Positions 17,554-26,773 of a stretch of 64,000 nt of DNA are shown here, piece by piece. Position 1 is the stretch's first letter. Every line of letters begins with the position of its first letter. The DNA is from Pseudomonas sp. NFACC02 (lineage in GTDB: Bacteria > Pseudomonadota > Gammaproteobacteria > Pseudomonadales > Pseudomonadaceae). The position numbers and the translations under genes were made by a program. The notes below the pieces were generated by a model. The model did no database searches and was not told where the DNA came from. It saw nothing but the letters and a program-made list of their open reading frames with translations. The DNA lies in the NCBI RefSeq assembly GCF_900110765.1, contig NZ_FOEO01000003.1, positions 124,001 through 188,000 on the forward strand, given 5' to 3'.

Positions 17554-19956
17554 ATGCAGCCCGTCATGCTGAACCGCTTCGTTGCTGGATTGGTTGTTCT
17601 GATGTCGCTTTGTTTCACCGTGCCAGCCCTGGCGCAATCGAGTCCCGACCCGGTTAGCGACGTCAGCACGTTGCAGCCTCCCGATGAGGGGCCGACGCTG
17701 GAGCAGCTCAACGACCAGCTTGATCAGATCCGGCAAAAAGTCTCAGGAAGCGCCAATGATGACGTGCTCTCGGATTTGCGTCAGGCCGCACTTCAGGTGC
17801 AGAAACAGGCTGATACACTCGTCGCCCAGCAAGCCACCCGCATCGAGCACGTCAATGACCAGTTGAATATTCTGGGTGCGCCACAGCCTGACGAGCCGCA
17901 AACCATCAGCAGTCAGCGTAAAACACTGACGACGAAGAAGAATGCGCTGATGGACGACCAGCGTCAGACCACGACGTTGAGTCAGTCGGCTCGCGACCTG
18001 GCCAGTCAGATCTCCAGCTTGCGCCGCAGCCTCTTCGACTCCCAGATCACAACCCGTTCGGCCAGCCCGCTCAGTACGGTGTTCTGGTCAACCATGATCC
18101 GCCCGAGCGATGACGACCTGGGTCGTCTGCGCGGGCTGCTCGACGATATCAAAAGCGCCGCCAGCACCGCCCTGGCCCCGGGCAAGCGTTTTTTCTTCTC
18201 CTGTGTTCTGATCGGTGCGTTGCTGATCTGGGTCGTGGGCCGGCGCCTGATGGAGCGCTTGCTGATCTGGTTGATGATTCGCTGGCTGCCGGAGGGGCGT
18301 CTGCGACGCAGTGCGCTGGCGCTGACCGTTGGGCTGACGACCATTCTGACCATCGGTGCCGCAACGTCCTTACTCCGTTGGGGAATCGACACCCATGCGG
18401 TGTTGAGCGCGGACGTGGTCAACCTGCTGAATCAGATGCAGACGCTGATCATCTTCTGCGCCTTCATTGTCGGCCTCGGGCGTGGCTTGTTGATGCGTTC
18501 TCATCCCTCGTGGCGTTTACCGCAGATACCTGATCCGATCGCCGAGGCCATCAGCCATTTTCCGGTGTTGCTGGCGCTGGTGCTGGTGATCACCGGCACC
18601 CTGGAGCGCATCAACAGCGTCATCGCCAGTACCCTGGCGCTGACCGTGGCGGTGAACGGCCTGACCGCGCTGGCGGTTTCGCTGGTGTTCTTTTTCACCT
18701 TGCTGCGCTATCGCCGAACACGACGCAAGCAGGGGCTGGAGCGTCTGCCCGGTTTCGCCGGCCTGATCCCTTTCGTGGTGGCGGTCTGGGTGGGGATCAG
18801 TCTGTTGGCGTTGCTGGCCGGATACCTCACGCTGGCGTACTTCCTGACCGTGAAGCTGCTCTGGCTAAGCGTGGTGTCTGCGACCGGTTACCTCCTGATT
18901 GCCTGTTTTGGTGATATCTGCGAAACCCTGCTGTCGCCCAAGCAGCCCGGTGGCGAGGCTCTCGGCGCCGCGTTGGGCCTCTCGCCCCATCATCAGGCGC
19001 AAGCCAGCACCGCGCTCGCGGGGATTGGCCGAACGTTGCTGTTGTTCACCACGGTCGTGCTCGCCTTCATGCCGTCGGGTTCCAGTCCGGGTGAATTGCT
19101 CGAAGGGTTCACTCAGCTGAATTTTGGCAACAAACCCCTGGGCGGTCTGGACATTGCGCCCAGCGACATTCTGCTGGCCATCGGCGTTCTGATCTTCGGG
19201 ATGCTGGGCATCCGGATCCTCAAGGACTGGCTGGCCGAACGGCTGCTGCCGGAAACCAACATGGACGCCGGTATGCGCGCATCGCTGGTGACGCTGGTCG
19301 GTTACATCGGCGTCGTCCTGCTCGCGATCGTGGTGATGTCCACGCTGCATGTCAGCCTCACCAACTTGACCTGGGTGGTCAGCGCGCTGTCCGTGGGTAT
19401 TGGTTTCGGTCTGCAAGCCATCGTGCAAAACTTCATTTCCGGGCTGATTCTGCTGACCGAACGGCCGGTCAAGGTGGGCGACTGGGTCAGCCTGGCCGGG
19501 GTGGAAGGGGACATCCGTCGGATCAACGTGCGTGCGACAGAAATCCAGATGTCCGACCGGTCCACGGTGATCGTGCCCAATTCCCAGTTCATCACACAAA
19601 ACGTGCGCAACGTGACCATGGGCAATGCACTGGGTGTGGTCGGCATCACCCTGACGCTGCCGCTGGACACCGACGTGCTGAAGATCCGTGACCTGCTGTT
19701 GCAGGCGTTTACCGAGCATGAAGCGATACTCGACACCCCGGCGCCCTCGGTGACCTTCAAGGACCTGACGAACACCGGAGTGATCATCGCCGTCAGCGGC
19801 TACGCCAACAGCCCGCGATCGGTCGGGGGTGCCCGCAGCGACCTGCTGTTCACCGTCCTCGGACGCCTGCGCGAGTTGGGCATTGCCTTGTCGTCACCGC
19901 AGAGCATGGTGCTGGTCACCAGCGACAGTGGGGAGAAACTGCAGCCCGAGCCGTGA
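17554..19956 (+). CDS. Large mechanosensitive channel, MscS family (DUF3772 type)
   Basis: This roughly 800-residue membrane protein has a signal peptide (residues 1-28, ending VPALAQ), a periplasmic helical DUF3772 region with coiled-coil character (to about 200), and about ten membrane helices. The C-terminal MscS core includes the pore helix GIGFGLQAIVQNFISGLILL and the beta domain ERPVKVGDWVSLAGVEGDIRRI. It gates in response to membrane tension during osmotic downshock. ATGs at 17548, 17554 and 17566 are all possible; the middle one is chosen because of AGGTAATGAG upstream. It appears monocistronic. Confidence 0.9.
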   Translation: MQPVMLNRFVAGLVVLMSLCFTVPALAQSSPDPVSDVSTLQPPDEGPTLEQLNDQLDQIRQKVSGSANDDVLSDLRQAALQVQKQADTLVAQQATRIEHVNDQLNILGAPQPDEPQTISSQRKTLTTKKNALMDDQRQTTTLSQSARDLASQISSLRRSLFDSQITTRSASPLSTVFWSTMIRPSDDDLGRLRGLLDDIKSAASTALAPGKRFFFSCVLIGALLIWVVGRRLMERLLIWLMIRWLPEGRLRRSALALTVGLTTILTIGAATSLLRWGIDTHAVLSADVVNLLNQMQTLIIFCAFIVGLGRGLLMRSHPSWRLPQIPDPIAEAISHFPVLLALVLVITGTLERINSVIASTLALTVAVNGLTALAVSLVFFFTLLRYRRTRRKQGLERLPGFAGLIPFVVAVWVGISLLALLAGYLTLAYFLTVKLLWLSVVSATGYLLIACFGDICETLLSPKQPGGEALGAALGLSPHHQAQASTALAGIGRTLLLFTTVVLAFMPSGSSPGELLEGFTQLNFGNKPLGGLDIAPSDILLAIGVLIFGMLGIRILKDWLAERLLPETNMDAGMRASLVTLVGYIGVVLLAIVVMSTLHVSLTNLTWVVSALSVGIGFGLQAIVQNFISGLILLTERPVKVGDWVSLAGVEGDIRRINVRATEIQMSDRSTVIVPNSQFITQNVRNVTMGNALGVVGITLTLPLDTDVLKIRDLLLQAFTEHEAILDTPAPSVTFKDLTNTGVIIAVSGYANSPRSVGGARSDLLFTVLGRLRELGIALSSPQSMVLVTSDSGEKLQPEP

Positions 19957-20017
19957 CGGACTGCGATTCTCTCGATGATTCCTTAACACGCACAGAAGGT
20001 TAAAAGGGTGGATGGCA

Positions 20018-20938
20018 TCAGCGGCGGGCCATGTCCGCCAACAACCAGTCACGAAACACCTCGGCCTCCGAAACACCGATGCTGGTGGGGTTAAGCGCCA
20101 GGTAATAACCCCGACTGGTACGGTACTCATGGGGGAGCACCTGAACGAGGGCGCCTGACTCCAGCAGGTCGTCAATCATCGCTCCCCATCCTAGCGCGAT
20201 GCCTTCGCCTTCCAGTGCGGCTTGAAATAACAGCGCAGAGTTGTTGAACGACAGCGCGGGTGTGGGATGAGCGAACCTGACGCCCATTTGTTGCAACCAG
20301 ACTGGCCAATCCACCACGGGCCAGCGAATCCAGCGCCAGTGTTCACGGTCCAGGTGAAGCAAGCGTTCCTCCAGCAATTGCCGGGGTTCATGCAGTTTGC
20401 GATCCCCCAGGTAGGACGGTGAGCAGACAGCCAGTATCGTTTCATCGAAAAGCCGCTCCAACCTGACACCGGGGCCTTGTCCTTCACTGCCAGTGGTGAA
20501 CCCTATGTCGATGTTTTCCCCCACCAGATCGAAATCGCGGTCCAGCGCCAGCAGACGCACGCCAATGTCCGGATGCGCGCGTTGAAACGCTTGAAGGCGA
20601 GGGCGTAGCCAGTACGTCGAAAAGCCAATGGTCGCCGCGAAGGTAATCACCCCGGAGACACCGTTGCGCAGATCGTGAACCGTGTCGGCAATGCGCTCCA
20701 GGCTTTGATCCACAGTGGCATAGAGCCGGCGTCCTGCCGGTGTCAGGCTGACATTGCGATGGCCGCGCACGAACAGCGGAAGCCCGATTGAGTCCTCCAG
20801 CCCTCTGATCTGCCGGCTCACCGCTGCCTGAGTCACGCACATTTCTCGCGCCGCCAACGTGAAGCTCATCAGGCGCGCGGCCGCTTCGAAAATCACCAGG
20901 CCAGTGAGCGGTGGCAGGCGACGACGCAGTTTTTCCAT
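20018..20938 (-). CDS. LysR-family regulator (GcvA-like)
   Basis: The 306-residue product has an N-terminal winged helix (LTGLVIFEAAARLMSFTLAA and CVTQAAVSRQIRGLEDSIG) and a periplasmic-binding-protein-like effector domain. The LPPLTGLVIFEAAAR start and FVRGHRNVSLTPAG are typical of the GcvA branch. It is divergent from the betaine-type binding protein gene, with 195 bases between starts, so it is the probable regulator of the demethylase cluster. The inducer is plausibly a quaternary or N-methylated amine, by context only. Confidence 0.9.
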   Translation of the reverse strand: MEKLRRRLPPLTGLVIFEAAARLMSFTLAAREMCVTQAAVSRQIRGLEDSIGLPLFVRGHRNVSLTPAGRRLYATVDQSLERIADTVHDLRNGVSGVITFAATIGFSTYWLRPRLQAFQRAHPDIGVRLLALDRDFDLVGENIDIGFTTGSEGQGPGVRLERLFDETILAVCSPSYLGDRKLHEPRQLLEERLLHLDREHWRWIRWPVVDWPVWLQQMGVRFAHPTPALSFNNSALLFQAALEGEGIALGWGAMIDDLLESGALVQVLPHEYRTSRGYYLALNPTSIGVSEAEVFRDWLLADMARR

Positions 20939-21041
20939 CGACAGAGTCTCCAGCGGCGGTGATCGAATGAGTTGGTATTCACATTACAAAAAGTTATCCA
21001 GCAACCTGACTTTAAATCGTTTGAGCCGCTTGACGTTGTCT

Positions 21042-21096
21042 GGCCTGATGGAACCGTCACGATCAGGCCTTTCAAGCCTCAACGGCCTGGCCTGAT
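21042..21096 (+). promoter_or_regulatory. Three-copy GGCCTGAT leader element
   Basis: GGCCTGAT occurs at 21042-21049 and 21089-21096, and its reverse complement ATCAGGCC at 21062-21069. In RNA the middle copy could pair with either outer copy, giving two mutually exclusive hairpins upstream of the start at 21134. In DNA it could be a multi-site operator for the divergent LysR protein. The middle copy is followed only by TTTC, so a simple terminator is weak. Confidence 0.5.
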
Positions 21097-21133
21097 TGTC
21101 AACCTAGCAAAACCGATACCGTCTGAGGTGACC

Positions 21134-22030
21134 ATGAACGCGCTGATGAAAGGACTAACGCACGGCCTGAAAGTCATGGCAGTCACTGTTTGCATGCTGG
21201 GCGGCCCCGCCTGGTCGGCCGAGCCGCAGCCGATCCGGATTGGGTGGGTCGCCTGGCCCGATGCTGAAATCAGCGCCAAGCTCGCGGCTTACGCTATCGA
21301 ACAGCAACTGCACCGTCCCGTGAAGCTGGTGATGGCCGATATCGGAATCCAGTTCAAGGCCATGGAAAGTGGCGACATCGATTTCATTCCCATGGTCTGG
21401 CTGCCCACCACCCACAAGGGATATTGGGATAAATACCAGAATAAGCTGGAAGACCTCGGTGTGCTCTATGAAGGGCGCATAGGATGGACCATTCCCGATT
21501 CCATTCCCCGCGAAACCCTGAGCAGCATTGCCGACCTCAACAAGCCAGAAGTCCGTGAGCAATTGCGCGGCACGATTCTCGGGCCGGAACCCGGCACCGG
21601 CCAGTTCACGCTGTCGCAAAAGGCTATCGATGTCTATGGCATCACCGGCTACAAGCTGGTGTCATCGTCCGGCGCGGCGGAAGTCGCGCAGTTCTCGCGG
21701 GAAATCGAACGCGGTCATTGGAGCCTGCTCAATGGCTGGAATCCGCACTGGATGTTCGCCAAATGGAAGCTGCGTTATCTGGATGATCCGAAAGGCGTTT
21801 TCGGCAGCACCGAGCAGGTGCATATCATCGGTCGCCCTGGTTTGCGTGAAGCGGAACCGGCCGTTGCAGCCTTCCTGAAGAACTACACATTACCGCTGCC
21901 GCAGCTTGAGGCGCTGTTATTGCAGGCGAAGGACAGCTCGGCCGACGCCGCGGTAAAAGCCTACTACGCGGCCAACAAGCCGACGTTCGATGCGATGTTC
22001 GCACCCCAGGCGACCGCCGCCGCGCAGTGA
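21134..22030 (+). CDS. Periplasmic substrate-binding protein, glycine-betaine (OpuAC) type
   Basis: The 298-residue precursor has a clear signal peptide (residues 1-29, VMAVTVCMLGGPAWSAEP). The mature part is OpuAC-like: IRIGWVAWPDAEISAKL, then DIDFIPMVWLPTTHKGYW and WNPHWMFAKW, tryptophans that in this family form the cation-pi cage for quaternary ammonium groups. The ATG at 21134 is preceded by GAGG and begins the signal peptide; longer versions add non-homologous residues. No permease or ATPase gene is adjacent, so it must use a distant or shared ABC transporter, or act as a sensor. Confidence 0.88.
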   Translation: MNALMKGLTHGLKVMAVTVCMLGGPAWSAEPQPIRIGWVAWPDAEISAKLAAYAIEQQLHRPVKLVMADIGIQFKAMESGDIDFIPMVWLPTTHKGYWDKYQNKLEDLGVLYEGRIGWTIPDSIPRETLSSIADLNKPEVREQLRGTILGPEPGTGQFTLSQKAIDVYGITGYKLVSSSGAAEVAQFSREIERGHWSLLNGWNPHWMFAKWKLRYLDDPKGVFGSTEQVHIIGRPGLREAEPAVAAFLKNYTLPLPQLEALLLQAKDSSADAAVKAYYAANKPTFDAMFAPQATAAAQ

Positions 22031-22106
22031 TCGCCTGATGGTGCCTTCGTCAATAAGCCCAGGCCTGAAGGCTTGGGCCATCTCGGATTCCAGTGCGAGT
22101 ATCGTC

Positions 22107-24140
22107 ATGTCCAGTAATGATCCACTGCTGCAACCCTTTGCCATCAAGCATCTGCAGTTGCGCAATCGCGTCGTCAGCACGTCGCATGAGCCCGCCTATA
22201 CCGACCAGGGCATGCCACGCCAGCGCTATCGGCTCTATCACGAAGAGAAGGCCAAGGGCGGCGTTGCACTGACCATGATTGGCGGTTCCTCCATCGTGGC
22301 ACCGGACAGTCCACCGGCCTTCGGCAACCTTGAGATGTACCGCGACGAAATTGTGCCCTGGTTGCGCGAGCTCAGTGACGGTGTACACCAACATGGCAGC
22401 GCGATCATGTGCCAGCTGACCCACCTTGGCTGGCGAGGCAGTAATTTCCATGCTGACTGGCTGCCGCTGGTGTGGCCTGGCCATGGGCGCGAGCCGGCCC
22501 ACCGCAGCTTCACCAAAAAAGCCGAAGATTGGGACCTGGCGCGAATCATTCAGCATTACGCCGATGCCGCCGAACGCTGCAAGGCGGGTGGGCTGGACGG
22601 CATCGAGCTGGAGGCCTACGGCCATTTGATGGATGCGTTCTGGCTTCCGGCAAACCAGCGTGACGACGGTTGGGGAGGCAGCCTGGAAGGGCGCATGCAT
22701 TTCTCGCTGGAGGTGTTGCGGGCGATCCGCAAGGTGGTGGGCACCGAGTTCATCGTGGGCATCCGCATGGTGGTCGAAGATGATATGCCGGGTGGGCTGG
22801 GTCGTGAGGAGGGACTGGCCATTGCGCAAACCCTGGTCGATCATGGCATCGACTTCATCAGCGTCATCAAGGGGCGGATCGACAGTGATGTCGGCATTTC
22901 CAGAGTGATTCCCGGGATGGGCACCCCTGCCGGACCGCACCTGGAGTTGGCGGGTGCTGTGAGGCGCGCGGTGTCGGTACCGGTGATGCAAGCGGCACGG
23001 ATCAGCGACATCGCCACGGCCCGCCACGCTTTACGTGAGGGGCTGGTGGATCTGGTGGGCTTGACGCGTCCGCAGATCGCCGACCCGCACCTGATTGCCA
23101 AAGTCCTCGCCGGCCAGGAGGAGAGGATTCGTCCCTGTGTGGGGGCCAGCTATTGCATCGACCAGATCTATATCTCCGGCCAGGCCCACTGCCTGCATAA
23201 TCCGGCGACTGGACGAGAGAGCCAGTTGCCCCATGAAATCACGCCGTCGAGCGGCCCTGTCCGCAAGGTCCTGATCGTCGGTGCCGGCCCGGCCGGGCTG
23301 GAGGCGGCGCGGGTGTGTGCCGAGCGCGGTCATACCGTGACGGTGCTGGAAGCCAATAGCCGGGCGGGCGGGCAGGTCCGGCTGGCGTCCGTTCCGTTGC
23401 GTCGTCGTGAGTTGATCGGTGTGGTGGACTGGCGGGTCAGCGAGTGTGAGCGCCTGGGTGTGCAATTTCGCTACAACTGCTATGCCGGGAAGGACGAAGT
23501 GTTGGCCGCAGGGCCCGATGTGGTGATCATCGCCACCGGCGGTTTGCCGAACACCGACATTCTTGAGTACGGGAACGAGCTGGTCGTCAGTACCTGGGAT
23601 ATCCTGGGCGGTGACGTCAAGCCTGCTGCGTCGGCGCTGGTGTTTGACTACAACGGCGGTCATCAGGCGCTGACGGCGGCAGAGTTCATGCTCGATCATT
23701 GCAACGAACTGGAAATCGTCACGTCCGAGCGCATGCTCGGTCCAGACATTGGTGGGCTGAACACACCGCCTTATCTGAAAGCGTTTGCCGAACAGGGCGT
23801 GCAAGAGACCTTGAGTCATCAACTGACCGGCGTGCGTCGTGAAAACGGCAGGCTGGTGGCGACCCTGCGTAGCCGGTATGCGGACGTCACCCGTGAGCGG
23901 GTGGTGGACCAGGTCGTGGTTGAGCACGGCAACCTGCCGCTGGACGATCTGTATTTCGAACTCAAGGAGTTGTCATGCAATCTCGGAGAACTGGATCATC
24001 AAGCCTTTATCGACATAGCACCTCAATTGCTGGGTGAGGGCCGCACCGGCTTTCAGCTGTTCAGGATCGGTGATGCGGTGAACAGTCGGGATATCCATGC
24101 GGCGATTTATGACGGGATGAGGTTGTCCATGGCGCTTTGA
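22107..24140 (+). CDS. FMN/FAD N-methyl demethylase-like oxidoreductase (DgcA/N-methylproline demethylase family)
   Basis: This 677-residue two-module flavoenzyme has an N-terminal TIM barrel of the old-yellow-enzyme type (LQLRNRVVSTSHEPAY, then CQLTHLGWRG). A cysteine cluster follows (RPCVGASYCIDQIYISGQAHC), probably for a 4Fe-4S centre. The C-terminal FAD/NAD domain starts at VLIVGAGPAGLEAARVCAERG. This architecture is shared by DgcA and by stachydrine and N-methylproline demethylases, as well as trimethylamine dehydrogenase and 2,4-dienoyl-CoA reductase. The betaine-type binding protein next door favours an N-methylated amino acid. The ATG at 22107 starts at the conserved region, with only a weak GCGAG upstream. 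Confidence 0.85.
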   Translation: MSSNDPLLQPFAIKHLQLRNRVVSTSHEPAYTDQGMPRQRYRLYHEEKAKGGVALTMIGGSSIVAPDSPPAFGNLEMYRDEIVPWLRELSDGVHQHGSAIMCQLTHLGWRGSNFHADWLPLVWPGHGREPAHRSFTKKAEDWDLARIIQHYADAAERCKAGGLDGIELEAYGHLMDAFWLPANQRDDGWGGSLEGRMHFSLEVLRAIRKVVGTEFIVGIRMVVEDDMPGGLGREEGLAIAQTLVDHGIDFISVIKGRIDSDVGISRVIPGMGTPAGPHLELAGAVRRAVSVPVMQAARISDIATARHALREGLVDLVGLTRPQIADPHLIAKVLAGQEERIRPCVGASYCIDQIYISGQAHCLHNPATGRESQLPHEITPSSGPVRKVLIVGAGPAGLEAARVCAERGHTVTVLEANSRAGGQVRLASVPLRRRELIGVVDWRVSECERLGVQFRYNCYAGKDEVLAAGPDVVIIATGGLPNTDILEYGNELVVSTWDILGGDVKPAASALVFDYNGGHQALTAAEFMLDHCNELEIVTSERMLGPDIGGLNTPPYLKAFAEQGVQETLSHQLTGVRRENGRLVATLRSRYADVTRERVVDQVVVEHGNLPLDDLYFELKELSCNLGELDHQAFIDIAPQLLGEGRTGFQLFRIGDAVNSRDIHAAIYDGMRLSMAL

Positions 24141-24398
24141 CAGGATCGCCACGCTCCGTGTTTTCTGACCTGACACCGATAGACTGACATCTCGTGACGG
24201 GCACGATGCAGCTTTTCACCGAATTGCGCGGGCGGGCGCTAAACTCTTCAGCCGAATGCGTCGAGTCCCGGCCGTCCGCCGCGCTTCCAGAGCGCTGATC
24301 GCTTGGCCCAAGCGCTATCGCTCGGTCGGCGATACCCATTTATCACTATGGGCACAGCCGTTGTGCTGATGTCTGGCGGCAACGCCTGGGGAGCAATC

Positions 24399-25415
24399 AT
24401 GTCCACCTCCACACTGACTTCAAGGATGTTCAGCACCCCTCGCCATACCACGCATTATCTGGAGTCCGGGCCAGTTGACGGGCCGCTGATGATGTTTGTG
24501 CATGGTTGGCCAGAGCTGGGTTTGATCTGGCGCGCGCAGATGGACGCTTTCGCTGCAAAAGGCTGGCACTGTGTTGCGCCGGATATGCGGGGTTATGGCC
24601 GTTCTGCCGCACCCGAATCCACCCATGAATACACGATGGAAAACATCGTGGAGGACATGGCCGAACTTCATGACCATCTCGGCGGCAAGCCGGCCATCTG
24701 GGTCGGCCACGACTGGGGCAGTGTGGTGGCCGGTGAGCTGGCGGCTCACGAACCACGGCGCAGTCGCGGCGTGGTGCTGATTTCGGTGCCGTATTTCCCC
24801 ACCATGAACGCTTTGCAGACGCTGGTTCCCTTGGTCGACAGGACGATCTATCCGGCCAGCCAGTTTCCCGACGGTCAATGGGACTATTACCGCTACTACA
24901 CCACGCACTTCGCATCAGCCGTCGCTGATCTGGACGCGGACAAGGCAGCCTCACTGGCTTCAATTTATCGAAGAGCAAACCCGGAGAGTGTTGGCAAGGT
25001 CGCGTCGAATGCCGAAGTGACAAGCAAAGGAGGGCGGTTTGGCGCCCGTCATCGTGCCCCGCCGACCCAGCCTGATCCGGCGCTCTGGCCAGCAACGGAC
25101 TTCGCTGTACTGGTGCAGGCATTCGAGGCGCGAGGCTTCCGCGCGCCCTGTGCATGGTATCTGAACGATGACGCCAACATCGCCTACGCGTGTCGCGCGC
25201 CGGAGGGCGGCAGGCTGTCTCTGCCCGTCCTGTTTGTGAACGGCGACTACGACCAGATGAACAGCATCGAGGGCAATCGGTTGGGCGAGCCGATGCGGGC
25301 GGCGTGTGCAGACCTCACCCTGACGAGCCTGCCGGGTGCGCATTGGCTGCCAGTGGAGTGCAAGGCCGAACTTGTTGGTGCTATTGATAGCTGGCTTCGA
25401 CTTAAAACGCTTTAG
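24399..25415 (+). CDS. Alpha/beta hydrolase, epoxide-hydrolase-like
   Basis: The 338-residue product has HGWPE (oxyanion hole), RGYGRS, and GHDWGS with the nucleophilic aspartate of the epoxide hydrolase/haloalkane dehalogenase group. A cap domain and the C-terminal catalytic histidine in GAHWLPVE follow. The ATG at 24399 has GGGGAG upstream; earlier in-frame starts add a hydrophobic but non-family stretch. It lies about 260 bases after the demethylase gene on the same strand, so cotranscription is possible but not assured. Substrate unknown. Confidence 0.85.
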   Translation: MSTSTLTSRMFSTPRHTTHYLESGPVDGPLMMFVHGWPELGLIWRAQMDAFAAKGWHCVAPDMRGYGRSAAPESTHEYTMENIVEDMAELHDHLGGKPAIWVGHDWGSVVAGELAAHEPRRSRGVVLISVPYFPTMNALQTLVPLVDRTIYPASQFPDGQWDYYRYYTTHFASAVADLDADKAASLASIYRRANPESVGKVASNAEVTSKGGRFGARHRAPPTQPDPALWPATDFAVLVQAFEARGFRAPCAWYLNDDANIAYACRAPEGGRLSLPVLFVNGDYDQMNSIEGNRLGEPMRAACADLTLTSLPGAHWLPVECKAELVGAIDSWLRLKTL

Positions 25416-25548
25416 CTGTATCAGGTCACCGAACTTGAATTGAAGATCATTCACGGGATAGACGCGGCCTTTGATCTTCACTCCTCGTCGTCTACGCTGA
25501 GCAGCGATGAGGTTATGGAAACCTCGCGTTTGACGCAGGAGTATCCCG

Positions 25549-25812
25549 ATGCACAAGTTCGTTTCGTCAGCCCTGATCACGTTGCTGCTCTCTGGCTCCC
25601 TAGTCTCATTGGCATCTGCCGAAGACGAAGTGGCGAAGGGTATTCGCCATGACAATCGAGAGCTGGACAAAGGGGTCGATCACGACGCCAAAGAAGTCGA
25701 CAAAGGTGTAAAACACGATGCCAGTGAGGTAGATAAAGGCCTGAAGCATGACGATAAGGAACGACATAAGGCCGACAAGCATCTGGACAAGGAAGCCAAG
25801 AAGCACCTGTGA
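25549..25812 (+). CDS. Small secreted protein of 11-residue charged repeats
   Basis: This 87-residue protein has a signal peptide (1-24, ending LASA) and a mature part made entirely of 11-residue units: 24-34, 35-45, 46-56, 57-67, 68-78 and a partial 79-87. The repeat consensus is D-A-x-E-V-D-K-G-hydrophobic-K-H, for example DASEVDKGLKH. An 11-residue period is the signature of LEA group 3 and other right-handed helical assemblies. Lys, Asp, His and Glu dominate and there are no cysteines. GGAG precedes the ATG and a terminator follows at 25891, so it is monocistronic. Function unknown; a periplasmic stress, desiccation or metal-binding role is inference. Confidence 0.8.
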   Translation: MHKFVSSALITLLLSGSLVSLASAEDEVAKGIRHDNRELDKGVDHDAKEVDKGVKHDASEVDKGLKHDDKERHKADKHLDKEAKKHL

Positions 25813-25890
25813 ACAGACCCTCCGTTCGTAACCGTCCGAATGACACAAACGTTCGGGCGGGAATGGGGTTCGAGAAATACAGCCGACGCA

Positions 25891-25930
25891 AAAGAGCCCT
25901 CGCGCAGGCCGCTGCCGAGGGCTTTTCTTT
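25891..25930 (+). terminator. Rho-independent terminator after the repeat-protein gene
   Basis: AGCCCTCG (25895-25902) pairs with CGAGGGCT (25916-25923), with a 13-base loop, and is followed by TTTCTTT. It lies 80 bases after the stop at 25812. Confidence 0.8.
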
Positions 25931-26078
25931 GGGGTGGCCGAGGCGAGGGTTTCCTTATCGGTGCCTTTCTGACAGGCATTCCTGATGGGCATATTTCCTA
26001 TGCGGGAGACCTCTCTACCGGGTGTACGGCGGTGTCGGGATCATGACCCTCGACACATCAACCATCGAGGAAACACTC

Positions 26079-26735
26079 ATGACCCTTCAAGCCAGACTGG
26101 ATGCGTTCAAGGCCGATTTCGTTGCTGGCAAGCCTCCTTACAACGCTCCAGCGCCTGTACACGCTGTGATGCATCGCGCCACCGCAGAACTGATCGCCAG
26201 CGGCCAGGCCGAGCGAGCACTCAAAGCTGGCGATGTTGCGCCGGCTTTCGAGCTGCCCGACGCTGAGGGCAATCTGGTCTCTTCGGCTGAACTGCTGGCT
26301 CGCGGCCCTCTGGTGATCAGCTTCTATCGTGGCGTCTGGTGCCCGTACTGCAACATGGAGCTGCAAGCGTTGGAAGGGGCGCTGCCGGCCTTTAAGGAGC
26401 GCGGTGCCAGCCTGGTGGCGATTTCACCGCAAAGCCAGGCGAACAGCCGCAAATCGCAACGTCAAAATGGCTTGGATTTTCCGATTCTCAGCGACAGTGG
26501 CAATGAAGTAGCAGCGGCTTTCGGCCTTCGTTTCAAGCTGCCGGACTACCTCGCCGAACTCTATCTGAGCCTTGGCAACAACCTGCCGGTCATCAATGGC
26601 GACCAAAGCTGGACGCTGCCGATGCCGGGCCGCTTCGTGATCGGCCAGGACGGCGTCATCCTGTACGCGGAGGTCAATCCCGACTACACGCTGCGTCCAG
26701 AGCCCACTGAGTTGTTGCCTGCTTTACGCGGTTGA
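26079..26735 (+). CDS. Peroxiredoxin-like (AhpC/TSA) protein
   Basis: The 218-residue thioredoxin-fold protein has an N-terminal helical extension, then APAFELPDAEGNLVSSAELL and the active-site segment FYRGVWCPYCNMELQAL. The C-x-x-C at the peroxidatic position is typical of the stand-alone AhpC/TSA-like branch. It would reduce hydroperoxides in the cytoplasm. The ATG at 26079 has GAGG at a good distance; upstream starts lack support. It is single, and converges on a LysR gene across a shared terminator. Confidence 0.88.
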   Translation: MTLQARLDAFKADFVAGKPPYNAPAPVHAVMHRATAELIASGQAERALKAGDVAPAFELPDAEGNLVSSAELLARGPLVISFYRGVWCPYCNMELQALEGALPAFKERGASLVAISPQSQANSRKSQRQNGLDFPILSDSGNEVAAAFGLRFKLPDYLAELYLSLGNNLPVINGDQSWTLPMPGRFVIGQDGVILYAEVNPDYTLRPEPTELLPALRG

Positions 26736-26747
26736 TAGCGAGCCCTT

Positions 26748-26772
26748 CAAGGCCGCCCTTGGGGCGGTCTTG
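26748..26772. terminator. Bidirectional hairpin between convergent genes
   Basis: CAAGGCCGCC (26748-26757) pairs with GGCGGTCTTG (26763-26772) with one G-T wobble. It lies between the peroxiredoxin-like stop (26735) and the LysR stop (26774). T-runs on either side are poor, so efficiency is uncertain. Confidence 0.6.
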
Positions 26773-26773
26773 C

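Noticed and set aside
18865..19719. 284-codon minus-strand frame opposite the MscS gene
   Set aside because: His/Gln/Asp-rich shadow of a membrane-protein gene.
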